Shown: one piece after another, positions 1 to 6,005 of the stretch
How positions within the stretch are numbered: the stretch's first letter is position 1
Layout: every line of letters begins with the position of its first letter
Assembly (NCBI GenBank): GCA_003646935.1
Contig: QMLW01000063.1
Span: 1 to 8,305, forward strand
Reading direction: 5' to 3'
From: Deltaproteobacteria bacterium
GTDB lineage: Bacteria; Desulfobacterota; DSM-4660; Desulfatiglandales; B25-G16
DNA length: 8,305 nt
Made by a program: the position numbers and the translations under genes
The notes under the pieces: model-generated
Databases searched by the model: none
What the model was told of the DNA's origin: nothing
What the model saw: only the letters and a program-made list of their open reading frames with translations

Positions 1-1371
1 ACCTAATCCATAGGTCTTAATTTTTGAAATGAGCACCGGACGGCTGATCTCGAGTATCTTGGCAGCCCGTGTCCGATTCCCGTTGGTCTTTTTGAGTGCC
101 CGTTCAATGAGGTCTTTTTCGACAATGCGCGAGGCCTCTTTAATGGATGCAATGCCTTCGGGTGCCGGCACAGTAGGTGGGGAGAGGTCTACTTTTAAGG
201 TGGGGGGGAGATCGGATAGCTCCAGGATGTTTCTCGGGGCCAGGAGAATTGCCCTTTCAATGATGTTCTCAAGCTCACGCACATTACCGGGCCACGGGTA
301 CGTCATAAATCGTTTCATCACCTCAGGGGAAATACCATAGATCTCCTTGTTGAGTTTTTTATTGAAAAGCCTCACGAAGTGCTCGGAGAGCAGCGGTATA
401 TCCTCAACCCGATCCCTGAGTGGAGGCAGGTAGATGTTCACCACGTTTATGCGGTAGTAGAGGTCTTCCCTGAATAAGCCCTTTTTGATCTCCTCTGCCA
501 GATTCTTGGCCGTGGCGGCAACCACCCTCACATCTATCTTCTTAACGCCAGTAGAGCCCAAGGGGGTAATTTCCTCCTCTTGGAGCACCCTCAGCAGTTT
601 TACCTGAAGGGAGAGGGGGAGTTCACCGATCTCATCCAGAAAGATGGTGCCTCTGTGCGATTCCTCAAAACGGCCTATCTTATCCTGCCTCGCATCGGTA
701 AAGGCACCCTTCTTAAAGCCGAATAGCTCACTCTCGAGAAGGGTCTCGGGAATTCCACCGCAGTTCACGGACACAAGCGGACCGCTGTGCCTTGATCCAT
801 TGAAGTGTATCGCCCTTGCAACCAGCTCCTTTCCGGTGCCGCTCTCACCGGTGATAAGCACCGTGGTCTTGTAGTCCGCCACCTTTTTGATGAGATCAAA
901 CACGGACTGCATCCCCTTGCTCTTAGCTACTATGTTGTTGAAATTGTAGCTTTCCTCGATCCTCTGGATCTGATTTCGCAGTTTTACATTTTCGCTTTTG
1001 AGCCGCTCCCTCTCCTCTGCCTTCCTCAGTGTTAAGAGCACCTCATCGGTTTTAAATGGTTTGCTGATGTAATCATAGGCCCCCAGTTTCATGGCCTCAA
1101 TAGCAGTATCTATTGTTCCATAGGCAGACATCATGATAATGGAGGTGTCCTTTAGCTTATCGACTGCTGATTTCAGAAAGCCCATGCCATCCATTCTGGG
1201 CATCTTGATATCGCAGAGGATGAAATCGAAGGCATCTTCTTCTATGGCAGCCAATCCCTGTTGACCGTCATGCGCAGTTTTGACCTCATAGCCGGCCTTC
1301 CTCAGAAGCACACTCAACATGTGCCTCATATTGGTTTCGTCTTCAACAATGAGGATCCTTTTTGTTGTCAT
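1..1371 (-). CDS. Sigma-54-dependent response regulator, NtrC/AtoC/ZraR class (3' end cut by window edge)
   Basis: Cytoplasmic transcription activator; 457 residues are readable with no stop before the window edge. A receiver domain (about 4-120) has the acidic pocket E10/D11, phospho-acceptor D54, S82 and K104. The central AAA+ domain (about 145-380) has Walker A GESGTGKE (175-182), sigma-54 contact loop GAFTDA (222-227), Walker B IFLDEIGE (243-250), FREDLYYRINV (300-310) and WPGNVRELEN (360-369). A Fis-type helix-turn-helix follows at about 433-455 (NRTRAAKILEISRP and onward). In this family the protein usually ends within a few residues of that helix, so little is missing. ATG at 1371 gives a standard receiver N-terminus; the SD upstream is weak (GAG about 15 nt away). 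It lies 17 bases after the kinase gene, its evident partner, which should phosphorylate D54. Family assignment is certain; the target promoters cannot be read here. The loop has D where the consensus GAFTGA has its second G. Confidence 0.97.
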   Translation of the reverse strand, partial: MTTKRILIVEDETNMRHMLSVLLRKAGYEVKTAHDGQQGLAAIEEDAFDFILCDIKMPRMDGMGFLKSAVDKLKDTSIIMMSAYGTIDTAIEAMKLGAYDYISKPFKTDEVLLTLRKAEERERLKSENVKLRNQIQRIEESYNFNNIVAKSKGMQSVFDLIKKVADYKTTVLITGESGTGKELVARAIHFNGSRHSGPLVSVNCGGIPETLLESELFGFKKGAFTDARQDKIGRFEESHRGTIFLDEIGELPLSLQVKLLRVLQEEEITPLGSTGVKKIDVRVVAATAKNLAEEIKKGLFREDLYYRINVVNIYLPPLRDRVEDIPLLSEHFVRLFNKKLNKEIYGISPEVMKRFMTYPWPGNVRELENIIERAILLAPRNILELSDLPPTLKVDLSPPTVPAPEGIASIKEASRIVEKDLIERALKKTNGNRTRAAKILEISRPVLISKIKTYGLG

Positions 1372-1382
1372 ATTATTCTAGC

Positions 1383-1403
1383 TGCTCGTTACTCGTTACT
1401 TGT
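1383..1403. repeat. Three tandem 7-bp units spanning the kinase stop codon
   Basis: On the plus strand the units are TGCTCGT, TACTCGT and TACTTGT, back to back. On the minus strand they encode the last residues of the histidine kinase (T-S-N-E), its stop codon (1391-1389) and the first bases of the gap before the regulator. A 7-bp unit is not a multiple of three, so gain or loss of a unit would change the kinase C-terminus and the spacing to the next start codon. The units are degenerate, so this may be a fossil rather than an active slippage site. Confidence 0.6.
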
Positions 1404-2963
1404 TCCATAGATCGGAAGGATAACGGTTACCGTGGCGCCTTTGCCCCCTTCGCTCCGCGCCTGAATATCGCCCCCCATATCCTCGATAATCCTCAGGCTC
1501 ACTGAAAGGCCGAGGCCTGTCCCTTTCCCCGGTTCCTTGGTGGTATAAAACGGATCGAAGACCCGTTGAATGGCTTCGGCGGGGATTCCCGGGCCGTTAT
1601 CGATAAAATGTATGCGCACGCTATATCCGTTTTCCTTTCCCGATTGAGCATCTGATGCCAGCTCGGTCCGTATTGACAAAGCCTTTTGAGGGACGCCATC
1701 ACCTGCTTGATCTGACTGCATGGCATCTACTGCATTCATAACAATATTCAAGAATACCTGCTTGAGTTTGTCCGGGTCGGCGAGCACGGTATCCCGATCT
1801 GCCCCTTGATCGAGGGTGAGCGCAACATCAGCCATCATGGGCTGAGGCTTGAGCATATCAAGCATGTCGGTGATGGTTTGATGAACGGAGACTTCTTTTA
1901 CCTCCCCCTTTGGCGGCCTCGAGAAATCGAGAAGGTTTCTGATGGTCCTGTTTACCCGGTCTATCTCCTCTCCGATCCTATCGATAATGTCACTCCTCTC
2001 TTGCGTATTCAATTCATTTCCCTTGAGGAGATCCAGGTAACCGAGGACAATGCCGATGGGGTTGCCGATTTCATGGGCAATACCCGAGGCCAATCTACCG
2101 ATGGAGGCCAGTTTTTCCGATCGAATTATCTCCTCTTGGGCCTGTCTCAGCTCTACATTGGCCTTCTCTAAAGAGCTTATGCTCTTCTTGAGCTCTGCCT
2201 TGCTCTCCTCAGAGCCCCGCAGCATAAGATTGAGGGCCCTCGATAGTTTGCCAAACTCATTCTGTCCCGAAGTTGATGTGAGAAAGAAGGTCTCCCCTTC
2301 CTTGAATTCCTCGGCCCGCCTCACGAGGCGATTTATGGGACGTATCAGGCTTCTGTGAAGGAGATAAAAGCCCAACAGTCCCAGCAGCAAGGTATTCAAC
2401 AGTATATAGAAGAGGACGATTTTCTGGGATTCTCTGATGGCGTCGTACATAGGAGCCAATGGTATCTGGATTGATGCCCCACCCAGAATGGTCTTGTTTT
2501 GACTCAAGGGCGAAGCCAGGAAAAGATCGCCCCCCTGAGGAGATAGAATGCTCCATGTGGCAGTGGGAATAGAGACCGCATCTCTTCCCTGGCGCAGGGA
2601 CTTTTTTGCCAGACCCAATAGAGCCTTTCGTTTCTCCTCGGCTCTGGCAGTTTCAAATACAATGCTGCCGGATCCATCGAGAATAAGAACTGCTGCGAGG
2701 CGCGCTTCATCCATGAGTTCAGTGAGATTCCGTCCAAGGCTATCCCCTTTTTCGTTGCCGAAGGAGATCGTGTCCTGTAAGCCCGGTATAAGCGTTCGTT
2801 CGATGGAACGAAGAGTTAACCTTCCCTTTTGTATCTCCGCCTGAAGTAAATTCTTCTCGGTTATCCTTATCATGACGATATCCAGCAATATCATAGCGAT
2901 CACGAGGATAAACACGAGTATCAGGAAGATTCCCGTCTTTAGGCTATATACTGAGATTTTCAT
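1389..2963 (-). CDS. Membrane sensor histidine kinase (HAMP, HisKA, HATPase_c)
   Basis: Sensor kinase of 524 residues that should autophosphorylate and pass the phosphate to the regulator encoded next. Visible layout: transmembrane segment 1 (about 10-33), an extracytoplasmic sensor region of about 145 residues (35-180), transmembrane segment 2 (about 182-203), a HAMP linker (about 204-257, with R-P-I at 208-210), a charged coiled coil (about 250-285), and a HisKA dimerisation domain with H297 in the H-box GIAHEIGNPIG. The ATP-binding domain has an N-box around N410, G1 DNGPGI (455-460), an F-box FDPFYTTK (469-476) and G2 GTGLGLS (481-487). All catalytic motifs are intact. The topology resembles the AtoS/ZraS/NtrY-like kinases that pair with sigma-54 regulators. 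The sensor region shows no motif from which I can name a ligand. ATG at 2963 is followed directly by the first membrane segment; no strong SD is visible. Confidence 0.96.
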   Translation of the reverse strand: MKISVYSLKTGIFLILVFILVIAMILLDIVMIRITEKNLLQAEIQKGRLTLRSIERTLIPGLQDTISFGNEKGDSLGRNLTELMDEARLAAVLILDGSGSIVFETARAEEKRKALLGLAKKSLRQGRDAVSIPTATWSILSPQGGDLFLASPLSQNKTILGGASIQIPLAPMYDAIRESQKIVLFYILLNTLLLGLLGFYLLHRSLIRPINRLVRRAEEFKEGETFFLTSTSGQNEFGKLSRALNLMLRGSEESKAELKKSISSLEKANVELRQAQEEIIRSEKLASIGRLASGIAHEIGNPIGIVLGYLDLLKGNELNTQERSDIIDRIGEEIDRVNRTIRNLLDFSRPPKGEVKEVSVHQTITDMLDMLKPQPMMADVALTLDQGADRDTVLADPDKLKQVFLNIVMNAVDAMQSDQAGDGVPQKALSIRTELASDAQSGKENGYSVRIHFIDNGPGIPAEAIQRVFDPFYTTKEPGKGTGLGLSVSLRIIEDMGGDIQARSEGGKGATVTVILPIYGTSNE

Positions 2964-3026
2964 GGTATCTGGGTTCAGCCCCGGTGAAATACGCTACGCT
3001 GCCACTATCGTGAATTTAACGGGGTA

Positions 3027-3054
3027 AACGTTCAAAGGTTCTGGGTTGTTGGTT
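3027..3054 (-). repeat. Degenerate heptamer array, minus orientation
   Basis: Read on the minus strand this is AACCAAC, AACCCAG, AACCTTTG, AACGTT. These are 7-8 bp units of the same kind (AACC or AACG start) as the array at 3353-3390, which reads on the plus strand. The two arrays therefore face each other across the palindromic element. Confidence 0.55.
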
Positions 3055-3144
3055 TCGCAAAAATTCATATCGTTCAACCTAGAGGCCTTTCGGCCCCGAG
3101 CTCAAGGCCAAGAGACTCAATGACGAGGAGCCCTCGACAGGTAA

Positions 3145-3242
3145 TTGTCATTCCGGACCCTGGATTAAGTCCAGTGCAGGCTTTGGTCCGGCATCCAGAA
3201 CCTGATGAATTGACTAGATTCCGGCATCCGCCGGAATGACAA
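3145..3242. repeat. REP-like palindromic intergenic repeat with nested hairpins
   Basis: The 12-bp ends are perfect inverted copies: TTGTCATTCCGG (3145-3156) and CCGGAATGACAA (3231-3242). Inside are CCGGACC/GGTCCGG (3153-3159 with 3185-3191), CTGGA/TCCAG (3160-3164 with 3170-3174) and ATTCCGGC-ATCC-GCCGGAAT (3218-3237), so both strands can fold into several hairpins. The GTCATTCCGG...CCGGAATGAC signature is common in dispersed intergenic repeats of Desulfobacterota and Nitrospirota-type genomes (from memory, not searched). No transposase is present, so it would be non-autonomous. It may influence transcript ends after the peptidase gene, but no T-tract follows on the minus strand. Confidence 0.75.
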
Positions 3243-3272
3243 AAAATGGAAAACCGACTTCTTAAGAGTTCA

Positions 3273-3320
3273 TCAAGGGTTAGCCTTAGACTCAATATCC
3301 TCGAATCGTTCTATTTTCAT
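3273..3320 (-). pseudogene. Possible N-terminal remnant of a four-helix-bundle (S23/IVP-type) protein gene
   Basis: A 15-codon frame encodes MKIERFEDIESKANP, then stop. The first ten residues match, from memory, the start typical of the 'four helix bundle protein' family linked to 23S rRNA intervening sequences (MKIxRFEDIEAWxKAREL). Here the AWx segment appears shortened to S before K-A, the frame stops, and the palindromic repeat begins about 30 bases further on. The rest of the gene is absent. The upstream GGAAAACACATG gives it a weak SD. The match is short, so a chance resemblance or an unrelated small ORF is possible. Confidence 0.35.
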
Positions 3321-3352
3321 GTGTTTTCCAATATGGACTGGTTCTGTCTTTT

Positions 3353-3390
3353 AACCTTTGAACCTCTGAACCCTGAACGTTGAACCTATG
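3353..3390 (+). repeat. Degenerate heptamer array, plus orientation (five units)
   Basis: Five units stand back to back: AACCTTTG, AACCTCTG, AACCCTG, AACGTTG, AACCTATG. Unit length alternates between 8 and 7 bp, and the AACC/AACG start and final TG are kept. The array ends 34 bases before the peptidase stop codon. Its inverted counterpart is at 3027-3054. Confidence 0.65.
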
Positions 3391-3424
3391 GACGTACTAT
3401 ATCAAAATGAGTTTTATCTTAACC

Positions 3425-4192
3425 TCAGGCGCTTAACTGCCATGCAATATACCATTTTATTAGCTCCGGTCCAAAGAATATATAGATAATCGAGGAGATG
3501 GAAAGAAAGGGTCCAAAGGGAATCTTGGTCTTCAGGCCTTTCTTTAATACCAGACCACTGCCACCACCGATCAATATGCCGATCAAGCTGCTTGCCAAAA
3601 GGATAAAGGGGATTGCCTTCCACCCGAGCCATGCGCCCATCATTGCTAGGAGTTTGATATCCCCTCCTCCCATTCCCTCTCTTCCGGTAATCCATTTATA
3701 GCCGACCGCTATTAGCAATAGCAGACCTCCGCCAACGAGGATTCCGAGAAGGGAGTCTAACCATGATATCGTTGGGATGAGAAGAGATGCCGCTACCCCG
3801 CACGGGATTCCGGGTATGGAAACTACATCGGGTATGATTTGGTGATCCAGATCAATAAAGGTAATGATAAGTAATGCTGCTGAAAATAACAGAAGCAACA
3901 AGAACTGAACGCTTGGCCCGTATCTCATAAAGAGGGCAACGGTCATCAGACCGGTTAACCCCTCCACTATGGGATAGCGCAAGGAGATGCGCTTGTTACA
4001 GTGCCTGCACTTTCCCGCAAGGTGGATATAACTTATAATGGGTATGTTATCGTAAAATCTGATGGGCTCGTTACAATGAGGACAATGGGAGGAAGGACGT
4101 ATGAGTGATTCCCGTTTTGGTAGCCTCACAATGCAGACATTTAAAAAGCTGCCAATGATGGCACCAAGGGAGAAGACGAAGAAAAGGATCAT
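3425..4192 (-). CDS. pilD: Prepilin peptidase / N-methyltransferase (PilD/GspO family, A24)
   Basis: Inner-membrane aspartic peptidase of 255 residues that removes the short leader of type IV prepilins or type II secretion pseudopilins; full-length family members also methylate the new N-terminus. The N-terminal hydrophobic segment (1-20, GSFLNVCIVRLP at 14-25) leads into the cytoplasmic loop with both zinc-type cysteine pairs: CPHC (37-40) and CRHC (62-65). About seven further hydrophobic segments follow. Catalytic aspartates lie in FIDLDHQIIPD (D114, with D116 beside it) and GGGDIK (D178), spaced as in the family. The start at 4192 is the first ATG after an in-frame TAG; no good SD is seen. 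No pilin, ATPase or secretin gene is in the window, so its substrates are unknown. Proximity to the two-component pair could mean co-regulation, but that is only inference. Confidence 0.95.
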   Translation of the reverse strand: MILFFVFSLGAIIGSFLNVCIVRLPKRESLIRPSSHCPHCNEPIRFYDNIPIISYIHLAGKCRHCNKRISLRYPIVEGLTGLMTVALFMRYGPSVQFLLLLLFSAALLIITFIDLDHQIIPDVVSIPGIPCGVAASLLIPTISWLDSLLGILVGGGLLLLIAVGYKWITGREGMGGGDIKLLAMMGAWLGWKAIPFILLASSLIGILIGGGSGLVLKKGLKTKIPFGPFLSISSIIYIFFGPELIKWYIAWQLSA

Positions 4193-4284
4193 TGTATTAA
4201 TCTAAAAGGTTTACGCTGTGGACATGGGTTTCTTGCATGATGTATCTCCCACTACGACCTGGGCACAAGGTTTTAGGATGATTA

Positions 4285-4313
4285 CATATAGTATAAAATT
4301 AAGGATTTGACAA
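4285..4313 (-). promoter_or_regulatory. Candidate sigma-70 promoter for the prepilin peptidase gene
   Basis: On the minus strand, TTGTCA (4313-4308) is separated by 17 bases from TATATG (4290-4285), within an A+T-rich patch. The -35 box matches 5 of 6 and the -10 box 4 of 6. It would give a leader of roughly 85 nt. The patch also contains TATACT and TATAAA in other registers, so the exact element is uncertain. Confidence 0.3.
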
Positions 4314-4337
4314 CTACCACGATTCATGAGGTAATAT
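4307..4337 (+). promoter_or_regulatory. Candidate promoter for the YciO-like gene
   Basis: TTGACA (4307-4312) is a perfect -35 consensus. The best -10 downstream is TAATAT (4332-4337), but the spacer is 19 bases, longer than ideal. The same ten-base string TTTGACAACT occurs again at 4357-4366 inside the dyad, where no good -10 follows. The two divergent candidates overlap over the same A+T-rich stretch. Confidence 0.3.
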
Positions 4338-4348
4338 TCAGTATGCCA

Positions 4349-4371
4349 TGAGCAGTTTTGACAACTGCTCA
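4349..4371. promoter_or_regulatory. Perfect 23-bp dyad, possible operator in the divergent spacer
   Basis: TGAGCAGTT (4349-4357) and AACTGCTCA (4363-4371) are perfect 9-bp inverted copies around TTGAC. The dyad lies 65 bases upstream of the YciO-like start and just downstream of its candidate promoter, a suitable place for a dimeric repressor. No T-tract follows on either strand, which argues against a terminator. No regulator for it is encoded in the window. Confidence 0.45.
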
Positions 4372-4424
4372 GGCAAATAGGCTGAAGAGCTACAGGCAAG
4401 TAATCGGTAGAGTTCCAAAAAGAC

Positions 4425-4429
4425 AGGGG
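4425..4429 (+). promoter_or_regulatory. Ribosome binding site of the YciO-like gene
   Basis: AGGGG lies 7 bases before ATG 4437 and supports that start. The start in turn gives an N-terminus that lines up with the YciO family. Confidence 0.6.
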
Positions 4430-4436
4430 TAAAACC

Positions 4437-5024
4437 ATGCTTTTAGCCATCACCGCGGATAATCCACAGAAAAGGCTTATCAACAAGGTTATCGAGGTAT
4501 TGGATCAAGGTGGGCTTATTATTTATCCCACTGATACCTTTTACGGCATAGGTTGCGATCTCTTTAATAAAAGGTCCATTACGCGCATATACCAGCTCAA
4601 GAAAAGGCCGCTGACAAAGCCGTTCTCCTTTGTTTGTGCTGATCTGAAGGATATAAGCCTCTATGCAAAGGTTTCGAATAATGCCTATAGAATCATGAAG
4701 AGATCGCTGCCCGGGCCTTACACCTTCATACTAGAGGGAACGAGGCTCGTGCCCAAGCTCATGCTTACATCCAGAAGAACGGTGGGCATACGCGTTCCGA
4801 ATAACAAAATCTGCTTAAGCATTGTAAAGGGATTGGGCCGTCCCATTATCAGCACCAGCGTGACCCTTGCCGAGCCCTCTGAAATCCATGATGCTTACGC
4901 CGCATTTGTTGGCATCGTCATCGATGGCGGCGTGATTTCATACGAGCCTTCCACGGTGATTTCTTTGGTAGATGATAATCCGGAGGTAATCAGGGAGGGG
5001 AAGGGGGAGATTGATTTTCTCTAA
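4437..5024 (+). CDS. YciO-like protein of the TsaC/Sua5/YrdC family (putative L-threonylcarbamoyladenylate synthase)
   Basis: Cytoplasmic protein of 195 residues with a single YrdC-type domain and no Sua5 C-terminal domain. TsaC and Sua5 make threonylcarbamoyl-AMP from threonine, bicarbonate and ATP for the tRNA t6A37 modification; YciO paralogues have a less clear role. Visible marks are GGLIIYPTDTFYGIG (25-39), KKRPLTKPFSF (55-65), LPGPYTFIL (91-99), TVGIRVP (115-121), STS (139-141) and PSTV (171-174). From memory it resembles E. coli YciO in the DNPQxRLIN start, SSLPGPYTFIL-type block and VIREGxG end. It keeps the basic KxRP of true TsaC but lacks the STSAN asparagine (STSVT here). SD AGGGG stands 7 bases before the start. 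It is the only plus-strand gene in the window, and its stop overlaps that of sppA. Whether it is the cell's t6A enzyme or a YciO paralogue is unresolved. Confidence 0.9.
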   Translation: MLLAITADNPQKRLINKVIEVLDQGGLIIYPTDTFYGIGCDLFNKRSITRIYQLKKRPLTKPFSFVCADLKDISLYAKVSNNAYRIMKRSLPGPYTFILEGTRLVPKLMLTSRRTVGIRVPNNKICLSIVKGLGRPIISTSVTLAEPSEIHDAYAAFVGIVIDGGVISYEPSTVISLVDDNPEVIREGKGEIDFL

Positions 5025-5929
5025 TCGGAAACGGCAAATCTTCCATTCCATCGATACTCTAATAGCCCGTCATGACGTTCAATCCCGGTGAGAATATAGT
5101 CGGCCAAATCCTTGAATAGGTAATCCCAAAGCAGTGACTTTTTCTTTGTCTCGGGATATACCAATTGTACTTCTCCCTTGATGTTGGCCATCCGCTTGAC
5201 GAGGTTCACCGCATCCTGAAAATTGCCGAGATAATCCACGAGGCCCAATTCTTTGGCCTCTCTGCCCGAAAATATCCTACCATCTGCAAGTTCAAGAACC
5301 TTTTCTCTCGGCATGTTCCTTCCCTGAGCAACGGCAGTGATGAATTGGTTACGGATATCCTCAATGAGACTCTTAAGCATTCTTCTTTCTGCTTCCGTCA
5401 TCTCTCTGTTCGGTGAACCCATATCCTTAAACTCGCCGCTCTTAATTACTTCCATTTCAATTCCGATCTTCTTGAGGAGTTCTTCGACTCTGATGAATTC
5501 CATAAGTACACCGATACTGCCGGTCAGGGTTCCGGGATTGGCGATTATTTTATCCGATGCCGATGCGATGTAGTAGGCACCGGATGCCCCAAGGGAGCCA
5601 ATTGAGGCAACTACCTTCTTTGTCTTCGCGGTTCGTCTTGTCTCCCTGTATATCTCCTGTGAGGGGCCAACACCTCCACCAGGTGAATTTATCTTCAGGA
5701 TTATAGCCTTTATCTTGCTGTTTCTTCTGAAGGCGATCAGCTGATCGAGGATTTTATCCGGATTCTTTATGACGCCCTGAACGGGAATCACCCCTATCTT
5801 ATTGCCGAACCCTACGAATGGTATACCATGAGAAAGGGATAAGATAATGGCCATTACCGTACCAAAACAGAGAATGGCTATGCCGAGTATTGCCAGGACT
5901 GCTGTGATGGGGCGATCCTTTTTAATCAT
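5021..5929 (-). CDS. sppA: Signal peptide peptidase SppA, short 36K type (peptidase S49)
   Basis: Membrane-anchored serine protease of 302 residues that degrades signal peptides left in the membrane after cleavage. A single N-terminal membrane anchor (about 8-32) is followed by one S49 domain, as in the short single-domain SppA of Bacillus rather than the doubled E. coli protein. Motifs: INSPGGGVGPSQEIY (80-94), nucleophile S116 in GSLGASGAYYIA (111-122), TGSIGV (136-141) and the general-base lysine K168 in KSGEFKDMGSP (163-173). The 52-residue Ser-Lys spacing equals that of B. subtilis SppA (S147/K199). The ATG at 5929 has no clear SD. The gene lies 76 bases downstream of rpsA on the same strand with no terminator seen between them, so cotranscription is likely. 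Its TAG overlaps the TAA of the convergent YciO-like gene. Confidence 0.95.
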   Translation of the reverse strand: MIKKDRPITAVLAILGIAILCFGTVMAIILSLSHGIPFVGFGNKIGVIPVQGVIKNPDKILDQLIAFRRNSKIKAIILKINSPGGGVGPSQEIYRETRRTAKTKKVVASIGSLGASGAYYIASASDKIIANPGTLTGSIGVLMEFIRVEELLKKIGIEMEVIKSGEFKDMGSPNREMTEAERRMLKSLIEDIRNQFITAVAQGRNMPREKVLELADGRIFSGREAKELGLVDYLGNFQDAVNLVKRMANIKGEVQLVYPETKKKSLLWDYLFKDLADYILTGIERHDGLLEYRWNGRFAVSD

Positions 5930-6005
5930 GATAGTTCATTACCACATTAGGGGGCAGAGCATTCATCCTTACGAAAGGCAATCCTTGATGATAGGTTGTT
6001 GATTA

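Larger units (their letters stand above)
2964..3424. other. 461-base intergenic patchwork of repeats, no intact gene
   Basis: This stretch separates the prepilin peptidase gene from the kinase gene, both on the minus strand. It contains two arrays of a degenerate 7-8 bp unit in opposite orientations (3027-3054 and 3353-3390), a multi-hairpin palindromic element (3145-3242) and a short open frame resembling a gene remnant (3273-3320). A minus-strand hairpin with a 6-bp stem (one G-U pair) and a GAAA loop lies at about 3082-3097; a T-rich stretch follows only some 17 bases later, so it is a poor intrinsic terminator. I see no convincing sigma-70 or sigma-54 promoter for the kinase, although one must lie here unless transcription reads through from the peptidase gene. 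Confidence 0.7.

Noticed and set aside
2985..3010. A sigma-54-like TGGCA string on the minus strand upstream of the kinase
   Set aside because: The -24 part (GTGGCAG) is present but the matching GC of the -12 element is missing at the required spacing.
3074..3295. A 73-residue minus-strand open frame in the peptidase-kinase spacer
   Set aside because: It is largely the translation of the palindromic repeat (the CHSGG...GLNPGSGMT pattern seen whenever such repeats are translated), needs a TTG start and has no SD.
3027..3390. A CRISPR array in the repeat-rich spacer
   Set aside because: Units are only 7-8 bp, degenerate and without spacers, and no cas gene is present.
1389..4192. A PilS/PilR-type pilus regulation cluster
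   Set aside because: The kinase has two membrane segments and an external sensor rather than the multi-pass PilS architecture, and no pilin gene is in the window; proximity to pilD alone is not enough.
4211..4486. A 91-residue minus-strand open frame in the divergent spacer
   Set aside because: It overlaps the start of the YciO-like gene, covers the promoter region and dyad, and has no recognisable features.
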